64,000 bases of DNA from Helicobacter magdeburgensis (GTDB lineage: Bacteria > Campylobacterota > Campylobacteria > Campylobacterales > Helicobacteraceae), in the NCBI RefSeq assembly GCF_000765825.2, contig NZ_JRPE02000010.1:1-64000 (forward strand). Reading direction: 5' to 3'. The notes under the pieces were generated by a model. It was not told where the DNA came from. It was given only the letters and a program-made list of their open reading frames with translations, and made no database searches. Positions 49,492 to 59,495 of the stretch are shown piece by piece. The stretch's first letter is position 1. The number at the start of each line of letters is the position of its first letter. The translations under genes and the position numbers were made by a program.

Positions 49492-52400
49492 TTACAGCCC
49501 TTCTATCAGTTTTGGACAGATTCAAATTGAGGGATTGTATCTTAGATTAAATAACAAGCTGATTTTAAATATTGAAAAACTTGACATCTCTGCCTTGCAG
49601 AAACAAGACAAGCAAAGCACAGATGATGATACGCCTTTAGATCCTAAAGACATACTTGGGTGGATTAAAAAGTTTTTGTTTGTCATCTCGTATTTTGAAA
49701 AGCTTGATATTGAAAATGTCGTTTTTGCCGATGAGCAAAAGCGGAGTGTGCATTATGACGGACACGAGTATAGAATCAATGCTCCGGAGTTTTTAGCGTA
49801 TTTTGATGTAGAGGAAAGTAACAAAGATACAGAGTTGCTTATCCACGAGCTTGAGATTCTAAGTCTTGGTTTGCAGGTGCAGGGGAAATTTGTATATCAA
49901 TCTTTGAAAAAAACACTTGAAATGGATATAGCTATCTCGCCAAAAGAGCCAATCAAGCAGCCCACACCAAAGCCTAAAAAGCCAAAAGATCCAAATCAAA
50001 TAAGTGATACTCAAACAAGCGATGAAGAGGTGGAGCCGCCACTAGATCAGCCGACATTATATGTGCGGGGCATTACAGATTTTTATAAAATTGACTTAGA
50101 GGCTTCAACTTCTCATCTTTACAATCTTGACACCATTAAGCCTTATGTGGAAAAGCTAAAGATAAAAGCACTGAATGATTGGCTTTTTAAAAACATTAAA
50201 TATGATGTGCTAAAGCTCCACTCATTAAGATTCCAAAGCACGCTTGATGGGCAGTTTTTTACTAAACTTCAAAAAACGCTCGCACTTGATTTAGCCATAG
50301 AAGCACCAAAAGTCTATCTCGCTCCGCATATTAAGCCTATTGAAGCGACGCGTATCATTTTATATATGCGAGATGAGAATCTCACCTTTTTGCTTAAAGA
50401 CCCATTTTTTACAAATATCAAGCTTGATGGCTCGGAAGTCAAAATCAGCAATGTTTTTACCCCACCTCTTAATATCAAAATAGCTATCCGCTCTCAAAAT
50501 GCGATGATGAGTGATGATTTAAATGATTTGTTGCAGGTGTATGGTGTGAGTGTGCCACTGCGGAGTGCGGATTCTAAACTGCGTGTGAATCTTGATATAG
50601 ATATAGAGAATAAAAATAAGCACACGCAAGTTTCTCTTAATGGCAATATCAACGCCCCGCAAACAACTTTGAATCTAGGGAGTTTTCCACTTAGTGTGAA
50701 TAATCTTAATCTTAATCTCACAAATACGCCTGATAAAGCCTACATACAGATTCTAAATACAAATGTAGATTATGCCAAAAGTGTCAAAGGCACACTCAAT
50801 ATGATGTGGAATCTTAAAAGCTCTAAGCTCCAAGGAGATTTAGCTATTGACACATTTGCATTGACTTCACAAGCCCTGTCGCAAAGCTCCACACCACCTA
50901 TTATCCCAAAAGATAGCGATGAGCTGACAAAACGCATCATTCAAGCCATTTATGAGGAATCTCAAAAAGGCTTTAGCGAAGAGATTGTAAAAATAAATCC
51001 CAAACAAATGCCAAAAATTATGATAGATGGGGAGCTTGGTGGCAAGGAAAAAATCATCACTTTGCCCGATTTTGCCCTTAAGATTCATCTTGAAGAGAAG
51101 GCAAATGTGTTTGAACTTGGTGATATTGCAAAGATTTATCCCTACTCACCTATTTTGCAGTATTTTGGAATCCCAAGTGGGAATCTTAAGCTCCAAAGTA
51201 GTGATTTTGAAAGCTTTAGTTTAAGCGGCGAGGTGAGTAACCTTGAGTATCCGCTGTATGATAAAGACGCTAAAAAACTTAGTCGGTATTTTTTAGAAGG
51301 CGTGATTGATAAAAAAGGAATCCGCATAAACTCTAAAAACAAGAAGTTTTTATTTGTCAAAGATGGCAATATCAGCAAGATTATCCTTGATGGCTATAAC
51401 TTGCGGATTGATGAGGTGTTTTCAAGTAAGATTCCTATCCTTGTGGAGCTTAATAAAGAAAGCGAATCTACAGAAAAACTCACTCCAGCACAGAGGGCGG
51501 AACAAGAGGCATTTATCAAAGCCAAGCAGCGATATGAAAGGGAGCATAAGATTTCACCTCATATCACATACCTTGAAGCAAAGGATATGGATTTTTATTT
51601 GAGTGGTTATGTTATCCCTTCAGATGTGGCGTCTGTATCTATACGCGATGGCGTGATTCGGGCTGATGTTACTTATGGTAATGGTGTGGCAAATGTGGAT
51701 ATGGCGTATTCTCGTGCGAATTTGCGTTTGAGTAATTTTAGTGCAGCGTTTTTAAATCGCGTATGGGGAAAAGATATTTTTAAAGGCGGGTTGTTTAACT
51801 TTAAGGGCGTATATGATGAGGGAGTATTAAAAGGTGAAATCAGTATGCAAAATACGATTTATAGAGACTTAGCTATTGTGCAAAATGTTCTCGCACTCAT
51901 TGATACAATCCCGGCATTGCTGACATTCCGTAAGCCTGGGCTTGGAGCAGAGGGCTATGAGATAAAACAAGGCAAGGTGGATTTTGCAATAAATGATCAA
52001 TTTTTGGTGCTTGAAAATATTAATCTGGTTGGAAGCTCCATTGATGTGGAGGGTGGGGGATTAGTCAATCTTAAAAATCAGGAGCTTGATATTGTTCTCA
52101 AGGCTTCAACGCTTAAGACTTTGGCATCCATTATTGATAAGATTCCGCTTGTTGATTATGTGATTTTGGGAAGTGATGGGAAATTTACAACCGGGATTGT
52201 GATGAAAGGCACACTTGAGAAGCCAAAAAGTGAAGTGAGTGTGGCAAAGGATATTTTACTTAGTCCATTTGAGATGGTGGGTAGAATCTTAGAACCGGTG
52301 GATAATCTTTTAAGCGGTTTAGCTGATGCTCTTGATAAAAATGTCCCTGATTCAAAGCCTAAAGAGACAACAGGGCAACAAGAAACACAAGATTCTATGT

Positions 52401-52588
52401 CAAATTCTATGATAGAGGACACGCAGCAACAAGACACGATAGAGCCAAAACAAGAGACTAATACAGATGAAGGCGAAGAAGATATAGAGCCAAATCTCCC
52501 ACAACAGGAGCTTGATAAAAATGGGACAGAAAATGATGAAAAAGATGTAAAAGATAAAGATAAAAACGCACTAGAGCAAAAGCCTTAA
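49379..52588 (+). CDS. Large AsmA/DUF3971-like inner-membrane protein
   Basis: 1069 residues. N-terminal signal anchor (about 8-33, IVSIVVFLGILLTLSLMGY), then a long periplasmic part made of beta-rich repeats of the AsmA/TamB/YhdP kind, with the C-terminal AsmA_2-like block DFAINDQFLVLENINLVGSSIDVEGGGLVNLKNQELDIVLKAS...LGSDGKFTTGIVMKGTLEKPKSEV. Such proteins form lipid-transfer bridges between membranes. The last 95 residues are a disordered Asp/Glu/Gln/Lys tail, and a second Lys/Pro-rich linker lies at about 195-222. Start uncertain (ATG 49,379 or 49,391, no good Shine-Dalgarno). It overlaps divergent mltG. Confidence 0.75.
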   Translation: MVMAMMKKRSKHIVSIVVFLGILLTLSLMGYKTLFNGIYSPSISFGQIQIEGLYLRLNNKLILNIEKLDISALQKQDKQSTDDDTPLDPKDILGWIKKFLFVISYFEKLDIENVVFADEQKRSVHYDGHEYRINAPEFLAYFDVEESNKDTELLIHELEILSLGLQVQGKFVYQSLKKTLEMDIAISPKEPIKQPTPKPKKPKDPNQISDTQTSDEEVEPPLDQPTLYVRGITDFYKIDLEASTSHLYNLDTIKPYVEKLKIKALNDWLFKNIKYDVLKLHSLRFQSTLDGQFFTKLQKTLALDLAIEAPKVYLAPHIKPIEATRIILYMRDENLTFLLKDPFFTNIKLDGSEVKISNVFTPPLNIKIAIRSQNAMMSDDLNDLLQVYGVSVPLRSADSKLRVNLDIDIENKNKHTQVSLNGNINAPQTTLNLGSFPLSVNNLNLNLTNTPDKAYIQILNTNVDYAKSVKGTLNMMWNLKSSKLQGDLAIDTFALTSQALSQSSTPPIIPKDSDELTKRIIQAIYEESQKGFSEEIVKINPKQMPKIMIDGELGGKEKIITLPDFALKIHLEEKANVFELGDIAKIYPYSPILQYFGIPSGNLKLQSSDFESFSLSGEVSNLEYPLYDKDAKKLSRYFLEGVIDKKGIRINSKNKKFLFVKDGNISKIILDGYNLRIDEVFSSKIPILVELNKESESTEKLTPAQRAEQEAFIKAKQRYEREHKISPHITYLEAKDMDFYLSGYVIPSDVASVSIRDGVIRADVTYGNGVANVDMAYSRANLRLSNFSAAFLNRVWGKDIFKGGLFNFKGVYDEGVLKGEISMQNTIYRDLAIVQNVLALIDTIPALLTFRKPGLGAEGYEIKQGKVDFAINDQFLVLENINLVGSSIDVEGGGLVNLKNQELDIVLKASTLKTLASIIDKIPLVDYVILGSDGKFTTGIVMKGTLEKPKSEVSVAKDILLSPFEMVGRILEPVDNLLSGLADALDKNVPDSKPKETTGQQETQDSMSNSMIEDTQQQDTIEPKQETNTDEGEEDIEPNLPQQELDKNGTENDEKDVKDKDKNALEQKP

Positions 52589-52653
52589 AAATATAGAATC
52601 TGCTAAAGTTTAGATTTTAAGATAAAAATCAGTCTTGTTATCTTAATTTAAGC

Positions 52654-52659
52654 TATAAT
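52654..52659 (+). promoter_or_regulatory. -10 box of the feoA promoter
   Basis: TATAAT in AAGCTATAATCG, about 40 bp before the feoA ATG at 52,699. Confidence 0.6.
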
Positions 52660-52698
52660 CGCCAAAGCAAAAATCAAACTCAATCAAGGACTATAACA

Positions 52699-52932
52699 AT
52701 GACACTTTATGATTGTGATGTGGGTAAGCAGTGTAAAATCGTGGCTTTTACAACACAAGATAATGCTTTAAAAAATAGATTTATGTCTTTTGGGATTGTA
52801 AAAGACAAGGTATGTCGTGTAGTGAGCCACTCTATCAGGCGTTTAGCAGTAGCAGTGATGGTGGAAGGCACACAAATAGCTTTGCGAGATGTGGAGGCAA
52901 AGAGTATTATTGTTGAACCTTTAGAATCTTAG
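52699..52932 (+). CDS. feoA: FeoA-domain protein
   Basis: 77-residue SH3-like FeoA protein, partner of the FeoB ferrous-iron transporter. MTLYDCDVGKQCKIVAF, NRFMSFGIVKDKVCRVV and the closing IALRDVEAKSIIVEP fit the family throughout. No feoB is nearby. The stop codon is inside a hairpin (TTTAGAATC/GATTCTAAA) that reaches the start codon of nth 8 bp on, so nth translation may depend on ribosomes finishing feoA. A distinct role from Feo transport is possible. Confidence 0.85.
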   Translation: MTLYDCDVGKQCKIVAFTTQDNALKNRFMSFGIVKDKVCRVVSHSIRRLAVAVMVEGTQIALRDVEAKSIIVEPLES

Positions 52933-52941
52933 GATTCTAAA
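52920..52941. other. Hairpin spanning the feoA stop and nth start
   Basis: Perfect 9 bp stem TTTAGAATC / GATTCTAAA with the 4 nt loop TTAG. The 3' arm ends on the first base of the nth ATG. It may regulate initiation rather than terminate, since it has no T-run. Confidence 0.5.
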
Positions 52942-53612
52942 TGCGTAAGAATAGCCCAAAGCTAAGCCTTAAAAAAGCAAAAAAGAAAGACATTCCCATT
53001 ATCAAGGCTTTGTTTTTAGAGCATTACAAAAATGCCAAAACAGAGCTTGTGTATCATAATTTATATGAATTGCTCGTGTGTGTTATGCTTTCAGCTCAAT
53101 GCACGGATAAAAGGGTGAATCTTGTAACCCCTGCTCTTTTTAGAGCCTATCCTAATGTCAAAAGTCTATCCCAAGCCTCCCTTGCAGATGTAAAAGGATT
53201 TATCCAATCTGTTTCATTTTTCAACAATAAAGCCAAGCACCTTATCAGTATGGCAAATCAGGTGATGAGCGAGTTTGATGGGGAGATTCCAACCACGCAA
53301 GAGGAGTTAAAGACTTTAGCAGGTGTGGGGCAGAAGACGGCTAATGTTGTGCTGATAGAATTTTTTGAGCAAAATTATATGGCAGTTGATACGCACGTCT
53401 TTCGTGTGTCTCATCGTTTAGGACTAAGCGGGGCTAGAAGTGCTATTGAAACTGAAAAGGAGCTAACAGCTCTGCTTAAAACCGATCTTTCAGTGCTTCA
53501 TCAAGCTTTTGTGCTTTTTGGGCGATATACTTGTAAGGCGTTAAAACCCCTTTGTGAAGAGTGCTTTGTCAATGTATATTGTCAAAATAAAAGCAATTTT
53601 AAGCCAAGTTGA
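52941..53612 (+). CDS. nth: Endonuclease III (DNA glycosylase/AP lyase)
   Basis: Base-excision repair of oxidised pyrimidines. MLSAQCTDKRVN near the N-terminus, the helix-hairpin-helix LKTLAGVGQKTANVVL with catalytic Lys, AVDTHVFRVSHRLGL with catalytic Asp, and the C-terminal cluster loop C-x6-C-x2-C-x5-C (Cys198, 205, 208, 214). 223 residues, with about 20 extra basic residues before the usual start. Next to feoA and upstream of the flagellar genes, as in H. pylori around HP0585. Confidence 0.95.
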   Translation: MRKNSPKLSLKKAKKKDIPIIKALFLEHYKNAKTELVYHNLYELLVCVMLSAQCTDKRVNLVTPALFRAYPNVKSLSQASLADVKGFIQSVSFFNNKAKHLISMANQVMSEFDGEIPTTQEELKTLAGVGQKTANVVLIEFFEQNYMAVDTHVFRVSHRLGLSGARSAIETEKELTALLKTDLSVLHQAFVLFGRYTCKALKPLCEECFVNVYCQNKSNFKPS

Positions 53613-53644
53613 AAAGTTTAAAAATGTGTAGCCAAAAAATGTAG

Positions 53645-53650
53645 TATAAT
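53645..53650 (+). promoter_or_regulatory. -10 box upstream of the CheX-like gene
   Basis: TATAAT in GTAGTATAATACGC, about 30 bp before the ATG at 53,680. Confidence 0.55.
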
Positions 53651-53679
53651 ACGCAAAATCAAAACTTAAAGGTGCTGCA

Positions 53680-54096
53680 ATGGATATTATTCATAATAGC
53701 TTTTTTGATGTCGTGCAAAAGAGCATTAGTAAAACTCCGCACGATTCTATTATGCCGCTTAAAAGGGGATATTTGAGTAGGATTAGTATGGTAGGCACAC
53801 ATAATGATGTGTTTTTGCTTTTTAATAAGGCATTTTTGCTGATTTTTTGTGTGGAGTTTTTGGGTGAAGAGAATCCAAGCGAACAAGCTTTGGAAGATAT
53901 GGCAAAGGAACTTGCTAATCTTGTCGTGGGTAGGGCAAAAGTGATGACACAGGAGCTTGGAAAGCATTTTAATATTTCAACACCCGAGTATTTGGGACAT
54001 CGCTTGATTAAAAACTACGATCACGGATTGCATTTTAGATTAAAGCAGGGGCGATGTAGCATTTATATGCGGAGTGCATTAAGTGTTTATAAATAG
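53680..54096 (+). CDS. CheX-like chemotaxis phosphatase domain protein
   Basis: 138 residues. The helix with ALEDMAKELANLVVGRAKVMTQELGK carries an E-x2-N (ELAN) motif followed by NLVVGRAK, the active-site signature of the CheC/CheX/FliY CheY-P phosphatases. The flanking strands (MVGTHNDVFLLFNKAFLLIFCVEFLG before, LHFRLKQGRCSIYMRSAL after) fit a CheX fold. Start ATG 53,680 with AAAGGTG. It stands just upstream of fliN, a switch protein, so it probably acts on CheY-P at the motor. No activity can be proved from sequence. Confidence 0.65.
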   Translation: MDIIHNSFFDVVQKSISKTPHDSIMPLKRGYLSRISMVGTHNDVFLLFNKAFLLIFCVEFLGEENPSEQALEDMAKELANLVVGRAKVMTQELGKHFNISTPEYLGHRLIKNYDHGLHFRLKQGRCSIYMRSALSVYK

Positions 54097-54130
54097 CGTT
54101 AATGGATTAAGATTGTATCAAGGGGTGTAA

Positions 54131-54481
54131 ATGGCAGGAGAGAGTATCTTAGATAAACAACGGATTCACTCCGCAAAGGAAATTGAGCTTGCGACATATC
54201 TTGAAGATATGATGAAAAACTATACCGGTTTGCTTGATATGGAGGTGATTTTTAATGCCGAGCTTGGCAATACAAAAATCGCTTTGGGCGAGATTCTGCG
54301 GTTTGAGAAAGGCTCTATTATAGATCTTGGCAAACCAGCAGGGGAGAGTATAGAAACTTTTATCAATGGTCGTGTGATTGGCAAGGGTGAAGTTATGGTA
54401 TATGAGCGTAACCTTGCTATTCGTATCAACGAGATTTTAGATTCTAATGCGATTGTGTATTATTTGACGCGTGAGAAGTAA
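54131..54481 (+). CDS. fliN: Flagellar motor switch protein FliN
   Basis: C-ring component of the switch, 116 residues. The SpoA/FliN domain at the C-terminus is unmistakable: EVIFNAELGNTKIALGEILRFEKGSIIDLGKPAGESIETFINGRVIGKGEVMVYERNLAIRINEIL. It follows the CheX-like gene by 34 bp and is followed by a fliO-like gene 31 bp on, giving a small motor/export cluster. As I recall the order nth-fliN is conserved in H. pylori. Confidence 0.94.
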   Translation: MAGESILDKQRIHSAKEIELATYLEDMMKNYTGLLDMEVIFNAELGNTKIALGEILRFEKGSIIDLGKPAGESIETFINGRVIGKGEVMVYERNLAIRINEILDSNAIVYYLTREK

Positions 54482-54512
54482 GAATCTAAGAGAATAAAAC
54501 TGATGGAATAAA

Positions 54513-55499
54513 ATGAGAATATTTGCCTTTGTGTTGCTGTGTTTTGTCTCCTTGTATGGGGCAGATTCTAATGTAGCAGGGATTGAGTTTTCACAAAAGC
54601 AAGATAGTGTTGAAGTGCTGCTTTATTTAGAATCTGGCTATGAAAACTCCCCGCGTCTAACCGAGCAAGATGGCTATAAAGGCGTGATATTCCCAAATCT
54701 TCAAGCAAAATCCAAAAATCAAAGCCTGAAAAATTCCTTTATCAGTGAAGTGCAGGTCTTTAATATCCAAAATGATTTATATGTCATAGGTGTTGGCGAT
54801 GTGCGTGTGATTGGCGTAAATGTCAGCAAATCAAGCAATGCCATTAAAGTGGTGCTAAACAAGATAGAAGTTCCAAAAAGTGAGCTTGACACACTTTTGC
54901 AAACGCCCCAAACGATACATAAGATTCCAAACCTTGAGATAGAATCTAGTCAAAATACACAAGCCTCTACAGCTCAAACTCAACTCTCTCAAAATACTTC
55001 ATCTCAAGCGGCAGATTCACAAAATCCCCTTGCTTTCAAAACGGATATGGGGATTGATACTTGGCGGTATGTGGCGGTTTTGCTTGTTATGGCAGCCCTT
55101 GTGCTGGTGCTGTTTTATGTGAAGCGGTATGTTGTTGCCAAAGGCGGCAATAAAGCAGGGAGCAATAAAGCAGGGGCAAAAAGGAGTTTTGGCGGATATT
55201 TTTCATCTTTTGCCCAAAAGCAGGAAGTCTTTGACCCAACGAAAATTGAGGTTGTCTCACAGAAAAATTTAGATTCAAAACACAGAATCCTAACTATAGA
55301 ATCTAATGGCTATCGGTATTTGATACTCATTGGTGCGACAAGCACAACACTTATTGATCGCTATCCTATCCCGCAGAGTATTAGCACAGCAGAGCAACTA
55401 CATTTTGATGACCAATTTGCCAAACTCTTAGAGCAAAAGCAAGAGCGACTTTCTAAATATCTCCATAATTCTCAATATCCCAACGATGAGAGGGATTAA
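54513..55499 (+). CDS. FliO-like flagellar export membrane protein
   Basis: 328 residues: signal peptide 1-16 (MRIFAFVLLCFVSLYG), a periplasmic AMIN-like beta domain (about 20-130), a Ser/Gln/Thr linker (about 145-172), a TM at about 187-206 and a cytoplasmic FliO-like domain with the pattern IEVVSQKNLDSKHRILTIESNGYRYLILIGATSTTLI. FliO assists FliP assembly in the flagellar export gate. Position after fliN fits, as in C. jejuni (fliN followed by fliO). The long periplasmic extension is characteristic of this group. Confidence 0.7.
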   Translation: MRIFAFVLLCFVSLYGADSNVAGIEFSQKQDSVEVLLYLESGYENSPRLTEQDGYKGVIFPNLQAKSKNQSLKNSFISEVQVFNIQNDLYVIGVGDVRVIGVNVSKSSNAIKVVLNKIEVPKSELDTLLQTPQTIHKIPNLEIESSQNTQASTAQTQLSQNTSSQAADSQNPLAFKTDMGIDTWRYVAVLLVMAALVLVLFYVKRYVVAKGGNKAGSNKAGAKRSFGGYFSSFAQKQEVFDPTKIEVVSQKNLDSKHRILTIESNGYRYLILIGATSTTLIDRYPIPQSISTAEQLHFDDQFAKLLEQKQERLSKYLHNSQYPNDERD

Positions 55500-55524
55500 A
55501 AAATGAGAAGAGAAGCCCTAAGAA

Positions 55525-56286
55525 ATGAAAAATCCGCTTGAAATGCAGGATAAATCTCGCTTTTGGGCGTGGTTACTCATATCTTTTCTTATCCATTGTG
55601 TGATTCTTGGCATTTTGTTTGTGCGTTTTGGACAAATGCAGTTTAAAAAAGGCACTTCTACAAATCCACAAATGAAAGTGGCGGGCTTTCAGATTCTAGG
55701 TGGTGGGGAGCTAGAATCTAAGCAGGATACGCATAATCAACTTGCCGCACCCAAATTTAACTCAACTCCACCAACACCTAAGCAAACCCAAAATGCAAAA
55801 ACCCAAAGCAATACGAATGAGCTTGATCTCTCATCTTTAAGCCTTTATGATGGCAGGGGCAAACATCAGCAAACCACAAGGCAGAGAAGCAGAGTTAAAG
55901 CCCTTGCGAAGTTTCCGGGTGTTGATGAGGTAACAAGGAGAGATATAGAGGAGCTTTATGGGGCTGAATTTGGAGACTATGGCATAGCGGAGCAGGAATT
56001 TCTAGTCAATAATTTGCGGGATATTGGACGCATTACAAAAAAATACTTAGAATACCCAGCAAGTGCCATACGGCTGGGGCAGGAGGGGCTTAGTGCAGTG
56101 GAGTTTTATCTCCACCCAAATGGTGATATTAGTGGGCTAAAGATTATTGTTTCATCAAATTATATGCTTTTAGACCGCAATAGCGAACGCACCATTGAGA
56201 TTGCTTACAAAGACTACCCACGCCCAATCACAAAGACAAAAATCCGCATTTTTGTAACCTATGGGATTTATTATTATGGCTATTAG
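55525..56286 (+). CDS. TonB-like energy transducer
   Basis: 253 residues: short cytoplasmic N-terminus, TM at about 15-34 (WLLISFLIHCVILGILFV with the conserved S-x3-H), a Gln/Thr/Pro-rich periplasmic linker, and a TonB C-terminal domain (LEYPASAIRLGQEGLSAVEFYLHPNGDISGLKIIVSSNYMLLDRNSERTIEIAYKDYP). It would couple the proton motive force, via ExbBD, to receptors such as the one at 11-13 kb. No exbBD here. It ends in the flagellar cluster, as does HP0582 in H. pylori. Confidence 0.82.
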   Translation: MKNPLEMQDKSRFWAWLLISFLIHCVILGILFVRFGQMQFKKGTSTNPQMKVAGFQILGGGELESKQDTHNQLAAPKFNSTPPTPKQTQNAKTQSNTNELDLSSLSLYDGRGKHQQTTRQRSRVKALAKFPGVDEVTRRDIEELYGAEFGDYGIAEQEFLVNNLRDIGRITKKYLEYPASAIRLGQEGLSAVEFYLHPNGDISGLKIIVSSNYMLLDRNSERTIEIAYKDYPRPITKTKIRIFVTYGIYYYGY

Positions 56287-56311
56287 ACTTTAGATTCTGT
56301 TTCAAAGTTAA

Positions 56312-56355
56312 GGATTCTAAAAGCATTCTTGTTTTGAAAAATACGCTTAGAATCC
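56312..56355. terminator. Inverted repeat between convergent tonB-like gene and yciI
   Basis: GGATTCTAA and TTAGAATCC, 9 bp perfect arms with a 26 nt loop, in the convergent spacer. A possible bidirectional terminator; the long loop makes it weak. Confidence 0.35.
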
Positions 56356-56374
56356 CTATTGCCTTCAAGTTTTG

Positions 56375-56668
56375 TTATTTCAAAAAATCCTTTAAAATCT
56401 CTGCGTGTAATACAGGCTCAAATTCTAATATTTCATATTTTGCTAGATCATAATGCGTATAAGGATCGTTTGCTGCAAATGCTAAAGCTTCATCTTTATT
56501 TGCAAACTTGCCGATGATAATGCCGCCATCTTTTGGGATTCTAGGACCGGAGGCGAGTAAAATACCCCTTTCATACCCTTTTTTAAGATACTCCCTATGC
56601 TCTTGCAAACGCTCCGTAACCTGCTCTAAAGGCTTTGTGTAATGCACGAGACAAACAAAAAGTGTCAT
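56375..56668 (-). CDS. YciI-like (YCII domain) protein
   Basis: 97-residue single-domain dimeric alpha+beta barrel of the YCII family: FVCLVHYTKPLEQVTERLQEHREYLKKGYERGILLASGPRIPKDGGIIIGKFANKDEALAFAANDPY with the conserved His/Asp positions (EHREYL, DPY). Members are thought to be small enzymes or ligand-binding proteins. Function here is unknown. It lies 26 bp downstream of thiC on the same strand. Confidence 0.88.
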   Translation of the reverse strand: MTLFVCLVHYTKPLEQVTERLQEHREYLKKGYERGILLASGPRIPKDGGIIIGKFANKDEALAFAANDPYTHYDLAKYEILEFEPVLHAEILKDFLK

Positions 56669-56694
56669 TTTCGCTCCTTCTAAATTATTAATTT

Positions 56695-58101
<1,407 letters not shown>

Positions 58102-58265
58102 TTATTTTTTGTGCTTACGCTATCTAAACTTACAAAATATACATTGATTATTTAAAAAATAGTTAAACAATATGGGAATTTAAGTAACAATTTTTAGCTT
58201 ATTTTTTGTTTTTTATGGTAGAATGCGGATTTTCAAAAATAAATATACACTTTTTAGGAAAGATT

Positions 58266-59471
58266 TTGGTTTTACATTCGGTTTTGGATAATGTCTCACT
58301 CATTATGATGGCAGCTGGGGATTCTACGCGTTTTTGCGATGACTTTGCTTGTAAAAAGCAGTGGATTCGCGTTGGTGAAGAGCCTTTGTGGCTTGTGGCT
58401 ACACGCAAGATAACACAGCAATTTTCTTTTAAAAATATTCTTATTACCGCCTCAAAAAATGACTTTGCTTATATGGCGGATATGAGTCCCTATCAAGTCG
58501 TGCAGGGTGGGGATAGCCGCACGCAATCCTTGCGTAATGCCCTGCAATATGTGGATACACCCTTTGTGCTTGTGAGTGATGTGGCAAGGTGGAATGCCCA
58601 AGATTCTGTGCTTAGGGCGTTATTTGCTAAATTAGAAAAGATTGATGAAAGCACCGCTTGTATCGTGCCTTATATAAAGGTAAGCGATACGAGCTTTTAT
58701 AATGGGGAATATCTTAACCGAGATGAGATTAAGCTTATCCAAACGCCACAGCTTAGCAGGACAGCGGATTTGAAACTCGCCTTAGAATCTAGCCCAGATT
58801 CTAGTGATGAAAGCTCGGCTCTTCATAAGCTTGGCAAAAAGATAGCTTTTATAAAAGGCAGTCCCCTTATGAATAAGCTTACTTTTAAAAGCGATTTACT
58901 TTTCCATTTGCCCTATCTCAAAACCCCTTCAAAGCGTGTTCTTATAGGTAGTGGGATTGATGTGCATAGCTTTGAAGATGATAAAGAAATGTGGCTTGGC
59001 GGCGTAAAAATAGAATCTCCATTTGGTTTCAAAGCCCATAGTGATGGCGATGTCGCACTTCACGCATTAAGTGATGCGATTTTGGGTGCTATTGGTGGGG
59101 GCGATATAGGGCAGTGGTTTCCAGATTCTAATAAAGCGTATAAAAACGCAGATTCTAAAAAACTTTTAGGGCATATTTATAATTTTGCCTTAAGTGTGGG
59201 CTATGAGCTGCATAATGTGGATATAAGCATTATGGCACAAACGCCTAAAATCGCTCCGTATAAATCACAAATGCGTGAGTGTATCGCTAGAATCTTACAT
59301 TTACCAAAATCGCGTGTGAATATTAAGGCAACTACAACTGAATCTCTAGGCTTTGTAGGGCGAAAAGAGGGCGTGTGCGTTCAGGCAAGTGTGAGTATGG
59401 GCTTTGCCCCTTGGCGAGAGATATTAAACGGAGAGTTAAATCATCATAATTTAAAGGGAGAGAATGACTAG
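58266..59471 (+). CDS. ispDF: Bifunctional IspDF (MEP cytidylyltransferase / MEcPP synthase)
   Basis: Steps 3 and 5 of the MEP isoprenoid pathway in one protein. IspD part: [59 protein letters not shown]. IspF part: GSGIDVHSF (zinc), [44 protein letters not shown], and [16 protein letters not shown]. Start: the frame is open from 58,206 with an ATG at 58,215 that has no ribosome site. The TTG at 58,266 has AGGAAAG correctly spaced and gives a protein that begins close to the family start, so I use it. Followed 24 bp on by the HP1021-like regulator. Confidence 0.92.
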   Translation: MVLHSVLDNVSLIMMAAGDSTRFCDDFACKKQWIRVGEEPLWLVATRKITQQFSFKNILITASKNDFAYMADMSPYQVVQGGDSRTQSLRNALQYVDTPFVLVSDVARWNAQDSVLRALFAKLEKIDESTACIVPYIKVSDTSFYNGEYLNRDEIKLIQTPQLSRTADLKLALESSPDSSDESSALHKLGKKIAFIKGSPLMNKLTFKSDLLFHLPYLKTPSKRVLIGSGIDVHSFEDDKEMWLGGVKIESPFGFKAHSDGDVALHALSDAILGAIGGGDIGQWFPDSNKAYKNADSKKLLGHIYNFALSVGYELHNVDISIMAQTPKIAPYKSQMRECIARILHLPKSRVNIKATTTESLGFVGRKEGVCVQASVSMGFAPWREILNGELNHHNLKGEND

Positions 59472-59495
59472 GACATATTTAAAAAGGGAGAGGAA

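Noticed and set aside
53659-53967. 102-codon minus-strand frame opposite the CheX-like gene
   Set aside because: His/Phe/Cys-rich shadow of a protein with family motifs, with no Shine-Dalgarno.
58206-58265. ATG at 58,215 as the ispDF start
   Set aside because: No ribosome binding site; the TTG at 58,266 has one and fits the family N-terminus better, although this remains uncertain.
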